Assembly: GCF_039534915.1 (NCBI RefSeq)
Contig: NZ_BAAAWE010000001.1
Location: 1,302,001 to 1,366,000, forward strand
Direction: 5' to 3'
DNA: 64,000 nt
Origin: Streptomyces roseofulvus
GTDB lineage: Bacteria > Actinomycetota > Actinomycetes > Streptomycetales > Streptomycetaceae
Below, piece by piece: positions 60,337 through 64,000 of this stretch. Position 1 is the stretch's first letter. Every line of letters starts with the position of its first letter. The position numbers and the translations under genes were made by a program. The notes beneath the pieces are model-generated. The model was given only the letters and a program-made list of their open reading frames with translations. It was not told the origin of the DNA and did no database searches.

Positions 60337-61551
60337 CTACTTGGCGAGGGCCCGGCTGATGACCATCCGCTGGATCTCGCTCGTCCCCTCGAAGATGGTG
60401 TAGATGGCCGCGTCGCGGTGCATGCGCTCGACCGGGTACTCGCGGGTGTAGCCGTTGCCGCCGAGAATCTGGATGGCCTGGGCCGTGACGCTCTTGGCGA
60501 CCTCGCTCGCGTACAGCTTCGACATCGAGCCCTCGGCGTTCGTGAAGGGCTTGCCGGCGGTGGCCATCCAGGAGGCGCGCCAGACGAGCAGGCGGGCCGC
60601 GTCGATCTGCGTGGCCATGTCGGCGAGCTGGAAGGCGACGCCCTGGTTCTCGATGATCGGGCGGCCGAACTGCACGCGGGTCCTGGCGTAGTCGAGGGCG
60701 ACCTCGTACGCGGCGCGGGCGGTCCCGACGGCCATGGCGCCGACCGCCGGGCGGGACGCCTCGAAGGTCGCCATGGCGGCGTTCTTCACGCGCTCGCCGC
60801 CGGACTTGGCCTTCTCGCGGGCGCGGGCGAGGCGCTCGTCGAGCTTGTCCTTGCCGCCGAGCAGGCAGGATCCCGGGACGCGGACGTCCTCCAGGACGAC
60901 CTCGGCGGTGTGGGAGGCGCGGATGCCGTGCTTCTGGAACTTCTGGCCCTGCGAGAGCCCGGGGGTCCGCGGCGGCACGATGAAGGAGGCGTGGCCCTTG
61001 GAGCCCAGCTCCGGGTCGACCACGGCGACGACGACGTGCACGTCGGCGATGCCGCCGTTGGTCGCCCAGGTCTTGGTGCCGTTGAGCACCCACTCGTCCT
61101 TGGCCTCGTCGTAGACGGCCCGGGTGCGCATCGAGGCGACGTCGGAGCCGGCGTCGGGCTCGGAGGAGCAGAACGCGGCGACCTTCACGTCGTTCGCGTC
61201 GCCGTACATCTGCGGCACCCAGGTGCCGATCTGCTCCTCGGTGCCGTTGGCGAGGACGCCGACGGCGGCGAGGCCGGTGCCGACGATGGAGAGCGCGATG
61301 CCGGCGTCGCCCCAGAAGAGCTCCTCCATCGCCATCGGGATGCCGAGGCCGGTCGGGTCGAAGAACTGCTGGGCGTAGAAGTCGAGGGAGTAGATTCCCA
61401 GCTTGGCCGCCTCCTGGATGATCGGCCAGGGGGTCTCCTCACGCTCGTCCCACTCGGCGGCGGCCGGACGCATGACGTCCGCGGCGAAGCCGTGGAGCCA
61501 GTCGCGGACCTGCTTCTGGTCCTCGTTGAGCTCGAGCGTGAACTCGCCCAT
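60337..61551 (-). CDS. Acyl-CoA dehydrogenase
   Basis: 404 residues. ACAD motifs: FCSSEPDAGSDVASMRTRA, LNGTKTWATNGGIADVHVV, HGIRASHTAEVVLEDVRVPG, the flavin-side DYARTRVQFGRPI, and C-terminal ILGGNGYTREYPVERMHRDAAIYTIFEGTSEIQRMVISR. The catalytic Glu is in the EGTSE loop. It oxidises an acyl-CoA at the alpha,beta position with FAD. The operator at 61570-61584 is 18 bp upstream of its start, and the divergent TetR gene is its likely regulator. Confidence 0.94.
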   Translation of the reverse strand: MGEFTLELNEDQKQVRDWLHGFAADVMRPAAAEWDEREETPWPIIQEAAKLGIYSLDFYAQQFFDPTGLGIPMAMEELFWGDAGIALSIVGTGLAAVGVLANGTEEQIGTWVPQMYGDANDVKVAAFCSSEPDAGSDVASMRTRAVYDEAKDEWVLNGTKTWATNGGIADVHVVVAVVDPELGSKGHASFIVPPRTPGLSQGQKFQKHGIRASHTAEVVLEDVRVPGSCLLGGKDKLDERLARAREKAKSGGERVKNAAMATFEASRPAVGAMAVGTARAAYEVALDYARTRVQFGRPIIENQGVAFQLADMATQIDAARLLVWRASWMATAGKPFTNAEGSMSKLYASEVAKSVTAQAIQILGGNGYTREYPVERMHRDAAIYTIFEGTSEIQRMVISRALAK

Positions 61552-61569
61552 GTTCCCTCCCAGCAGTAC

Positions 61570-61584
61570 GTTACTTGCGGTAAC
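61570..61584. promoter_or_regulatory. Candidate TetR operator
   Basis: GTTAC-TTGCG-GTAAC, a perfect 5-5-5 inverted repeat between the acyl-CoA dehydrogenase and the divergent TetR gene. A weaker related site, GTTAC-N5-GGTAC, begins at 61593. Spacing of 23 bp suggests paired dimers. Confidence 0.65.
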
Positions 61585-61724
61585 AGCAGTCTGTTACCGG
61601 CGGGTACGGCTGTCAACCTGCGGGTCCTCGCGAACGAAGCGGACCGGACCGTTCGGCGCGGGGTGCCGGTCGGGTGTTACGTTGCGACAGCCTCAGGTCA
61701 TCACACGGGCGGGGAGACACGCTT

Positions 61725-62372
61725 ATGGACATCGCACACCGGACCACCGACCAGCAGAAGCCCGCCGAGCAGCGGCGGCGCGAACTGCTGGAGGCGGCGG
61801 ACCGGGTGGTGCTCCGCGACGGCCCCAAGGCATCCATGAACGCGATCGCGGCCGAGGCCGGCATCACCAAGCCGATCCTCTACCGCCACTTCGGCGACAA
61901 GGGCGGCCTCTACCGCGCCCTCGCCACCCGCCACACCGACGCCCTGCTCGCCTCGCTGCGGGCCGCCCTCGACGCCCCCGCCGACCGGCGCCGCCGGGTC
62001 GAGTCCACCCTCGACACCTACCTCGCCTCCATCGAGGCGATGCCGCAGGTCTACCGCTTCCTCATGCACCCCGCCGAGGAGTCCCACCAGGCCGAGCAGG
62101 GCTTCGACGTCGGCCGCCACTCCGCCCCGCTGCTGCGACGCATGGGCGAGGAGCTGGGCCAGGTCATCGCCGAGCGCGTCGACCTCGGCCCCGCGGCCGA
62201 GGCGCAGGCCCGGATCTGGGGCCACGGCATCGTCGGCATGATGCACGCCGCCGGCGACTGGTGGCTCGGCGAGCGCCCCTGCTCCCGCGCCGAACTGGTC
62301 CGCTCCCTCGCCGACCTCCTCTGGGGCCGCCTGGCCGAAGCCGACGACCGCGCGGACGGCCCGGGCTTCTAG
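61725..62372 (+). CDS. TetR-family regulator
   Basis: 215 residues. HTH: AADRVVLRDGPKASMNAIAAEAGITKPILYRHFGDKGGLYRAL (about residues 22-64). The C-terminal half is a ligand domain; the acyl-CoA dehydrogenase next door suggests an acyl-CoA ligand. ATG 61725 follows GGGGAGA. The TAG stop is inside a CTAG that begins palindromic-element copy C. Confidence 0.88.
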   Translation: MDIAHRTTDQQKPAEQRRRELLEAADRVVLRDGPKASMNAIAAEAGITKPILYRHFGDKGGLYRALATRHTDALLASLRAALDAPADRRRRVESTLDTYLASIEAMPQVYRFLMHPAEESHQAEQGFDVGRHSAPLLRRMGEELGQVIAERVDLGPAAEAQARIWGHGIVGMMHAAGDWWLGERPCSRAELVRSLADLLWGRLAEADDRADGPGF

Positions 62373-62390
62373 GCCGTCGCTTCCGGATCC
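62369..62390. mobile_element. Solo end of the palindromic element, copy C
   Basis: CTAG followed by GCCGTCGCTTCCGGATC: 16 of 17 bases match the inverted right end of copy B. No matching opposite end is found in the next 140 bp, so it is a remnant or a recombined end. It coincides with the TetR stop codon. The rest of the gap to 62512 holds no gene. Confidence 0.6.
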
Positions 62391-62462
62391 ACCGGCCGGG
62401 GTCCGGAGCGGGAGCGCCCCCGGAGGGTGGCCGGGCGGGCGGCCGCGAGGGCTGCCGATTCC

Positions 62463-62474
62463 GGGGGGGGGGGG
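62463..62474. repeat. Run of 12 G residues
   Basis: A dG12 tract in the 140-bp gap between TetR and peptide deformylase genes. It lies 39 bases beyond the deformylase stop codon. Prone to slippage and to sequencing error; its length should be treated with caution. Confidence 0.85.
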
Positions 62475-62512
62475 ACCCTCGGAGCCGTACCGGAGAACCG
62501 GGAAGGGCGCCG

Positions 62513-63073
62513 CTACGCCTCCAGGACGGACGCGCCCTCGCCCCAGGACTGCTTGCGGACGGCGCGGAGGAGACGTGATCTGCGCCACCCGGTGACGTGC
62601 TCCGCGTAGACGCGGCCCTCCAGGTGGTCCATCTCGTGCAGCAGGCAGCGGGCGAAGAAGCCGGTACCCTCGACCCGGACCGGCGTGCCGTCGGTGCGGA
62701 CGCCCTCCACCACCGCGCGGTCGAAGCGGGCCACCGGCGCCTCCAGGCCCGGCAGCGAGAGGCAGCCCTCCGGGCCGCGGTACGCGTCGCCGTCCGCCTC
62801 CACCAGCCGCGGGTTCACCACGTGCCCCAGGTGCCGCACGTCCTCGTCGTCCGGGCAGTCGTAGACGAACACCCGCAGCCCCACGCCCACCTGGTTCGCG
62901 GCCAGACCCACGCCGTGCGCCGCGTACATGGTGGCGAACATGGACTCCACCAGCCCGTCGAGCTCGCGCCCGAACTCGGTGACGGGGGCACAGGGCGTGT
63001 GCAGCACGGGGTCGCCGAGCAGGGTCATCGTCCGGACGACGCCGGAGCTGCCGGGGATGGGGCGGTTTCGCAT
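62513..63073 (-). CDS. def: Peptide deformylase
   Basis: 186 residues. All three motifs are intact: GVGLAANQ (54-61), EGCLSLPG (102-109; metal ligand Cys104) and HEMDH (146-150; ligands His146 and His150, catalytic Glu147). It removes the N-formyl group from nascent proteins. The C-terminal tail WRRSRLLRAVRKQSWGEG is basic and may contact the ribosome. ATG 63073. Possibly one of several def paralogues, as is common in Streptomyces. Confidence 0.95.
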   Translation of the reverse strand: MRNRPIPGSSGVVRTMTLLGDPVLHTPCAPVTEFGRELDGLVESMFATMYAAHGVGLAANQVGVGLRVFVYDCPDDEDVRHLGHVVNPRLVEADGDAYRGPEGCLSLPGLEAPVARFDRAVVEGVRTDGTPVRVEGTGFFARCLLHEMDHLEGRVYAEHVTGWRRSRLLRAVRKQSWGEGASVLEA

Positions 63074-63198
63074 GCCCGTAAGCGTACGGTCCGCCGTGAC
63101 CTCCTCCTTTCATACGGTCGGCCCGGGTGCCGCGGTTCGGGCTCCTGGCCGGTTCTCGATAGGCTGAGCCCCGACCGACGCAAGGAGGATCAAGGACG

Positions 63199-64000
63199 AT
63201 GTCAGGACACCCCGGTAATCCAGAGCCGCTGTCGCCGCGCGCCAAGCTGGCCGTGACCGCGGGCAAGGCGGCCGCCGCGGTGTCGCGGGCGGCCGGCCGT
63301 GGCAGCGGATCGGTGATCGGCGGAAGGGTCGCGCTCAAGCTCGACCCCGACCTGCTGGGACGGCTCGCGCAGCACCTGGACGTCGTCCTCGTGTCCGCCA
63401 CCAACGGCAAGACCACCACGACCCGGCTGATCGCCGAGGCGCTCCGGGCCAGCGGCCCGGTGGTCTCCAACGCCCTCGGCGCCAACATGCCCGCGGGCAT
63501 CACCTCCGCCCTCGCCGGCGGAAGCGACGCCCGGTTCGGCGTGATCGAGGTCGACGAGAAGTACCTCGCCGGCGTCGCCCGCGACACCACCCCCAAGGCG
63601 ATCGCGCTGCTCAACCTCTCCCGCGACCAGCTCGACCGCGCCGCCGAGACGCGGATGCTCGCCGAGAAGTGGCGCGAGGGCCTGAACGGCTCCAAGGCCG
63701 TCGTCATCGCCAACGCCGACGACCCGCTGATCGTGTGGGCCGCCTCCTCCTCCCCCAACGTGGTGTGGGTCGCGGTCGGCCAGGAGTGGAAGGACGACGC
63801 CTGGTCGTGCCCCTCCTGCGGCGGCGTGCTCCAGCGCCCCGGCGACGACTGGTTCTGCGGCGAGTGCGGCTTCCGCCGTCCCGCCCCGAGCTGGGCGCTC
63901 AGCGGCGACCACGTGCTCGACCCGCACGGCTCGGCCTGGCCGATCCGGCTCCAGCTGCCCGGCCGCGCCAACAAGGCGAACGCCGCCACCTCGGCCGCCG
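63199..64000 (+). CDS. murT: MurT: lipid II isoglutaminyl synthase subunit, 3' end outside window
   Basis: The first 267 residues of a Mur-ligase-like protein. The ATP loop is SATNGKTTTTRLIAEAL (about 67-83). It carries the MurT zinc-ribbon insert CPSCGGVLQ...CGECG. ATG 63199 has AAGGAGG ten bases before it. With GatD (expected just outside the window) it amidates the alpha-carboxylate of D-Glu in lipid II. Confidence 0.93.
   Translation, partial: MSGHPGNPEPLSPRAKLAVTAGKAAAAVSRAAGRGSGSVIGGRVALKLDPDLLGRLAQHLDVVLVSATNGKTTTTRLIAEALRASGPVVSNALGANMPAGITSALAGGSDARFGVIEVDEKYLAGVARDTTPKAIALLNLSRDQLDRAAETRMLAEKWREGLNGSKAVVIANADDPLIVWAASSSPNVVWVAVGQEWKDDAWSCPSCGGVLQRPGDDWFCGECGFRRPAPSWALSGDHVLDPHGSAWPIRLQLPGRANKANAATSAA

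Overview
The window is high-GC (above 70 %) actinobacterial chromosome, almost certainly Streptomyces. Evidence is the codon bias, many GTG starts, dense 4-bp overlaps, DtxR/IdeR-type iron boxes, a six-gene mce operon with its own ATPase, and a MurT-type ligase. No rRNA, tRNA, CRISPR array, prophage or complete insertion sequence was seen. Most of it is core or near-core genome, with two patches of decay (about 490-1020 and 13.2-15.6 kb).

Layout. (1) 1-12.5 kb: the end of a short-chain dehydrogenase, then a deletion scar joining a LuxR-type regulator remnant to an FtsX permease remnant. Next comes an iron-boxed siderophore locus: two NIS synthetases, a PLP decarboxylase and an acetyltransferase, a divergent MFS exporter, and a ferric-siderophore importer (ATPase, lipoprotein, fused permease) with its own iron box. 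The N-hydroxylase expected after the acetyltransferase survives only as a 57-codon remnant. (2) 12.7-16.1 kb: DedA-like protein, CstR-like regulator with operator, 5'-truncated TauE exporter, DUF302 protein, YjbQ protein. (3) 16.1-20.2 kb: alkanesulfonate uptake and oxidation operon (ssuCBAD) behind a Cys-containing leader peptide and an attenuator-like hairpin. (4) 20.2-31.4 kb: flavin monooxygenase, an undescribed 19-residue peptide gene, an ABC exporter with a divergent MarR regulator, a large FAD/Fe-S oxidoreductase, and an asymmetric heterodimeric ABC exporter.

(5) 31.4-38.7 kb: DUF457 membrane protein, Ski2-like helicase, TesB thioesterase, DraRnl-type RNA ligase, DUF6011 protein, glutathione peroxidase, PrmC-like methyltransferase. 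(6) 38.7-56.1 kb: a complete Mce lipid importer (mceG, two YrbE permeases, MceA-F, four Mce-associated proteins) read leftward. Three secreted proteins and a PucR-type regulator read rightward. The 0.6-kb gap between the two halves carries two evenly spaced inverted repeats. (7) 56-64 kb: cytochrome P450, VOC protein, beta-propeller phytase, hypothetical protein, acyl-CoA dehydrogenase with a divergent TetR regulator, peptide deformylase, and the start of murT.

How parts work together. The siderophore genes would make, export and re-import an iron chelator under iron repression, but hydroxamate formation would need an N-hydroxylase from elsewhere. The ssu genes supply sulfur from sulfonates and are probably switched by cysteine supply through the leader. 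The mce block with its exported proteins looks like a hydrophobic-substrate scavenging machine, and the nearby P450 and acyl-CoA dehydrogenase could act on such substrates. Three copies of a CTAG-flanked palindromic element (31.4, 56.1 and 62.4 kb) each abut a gene's stop codon.
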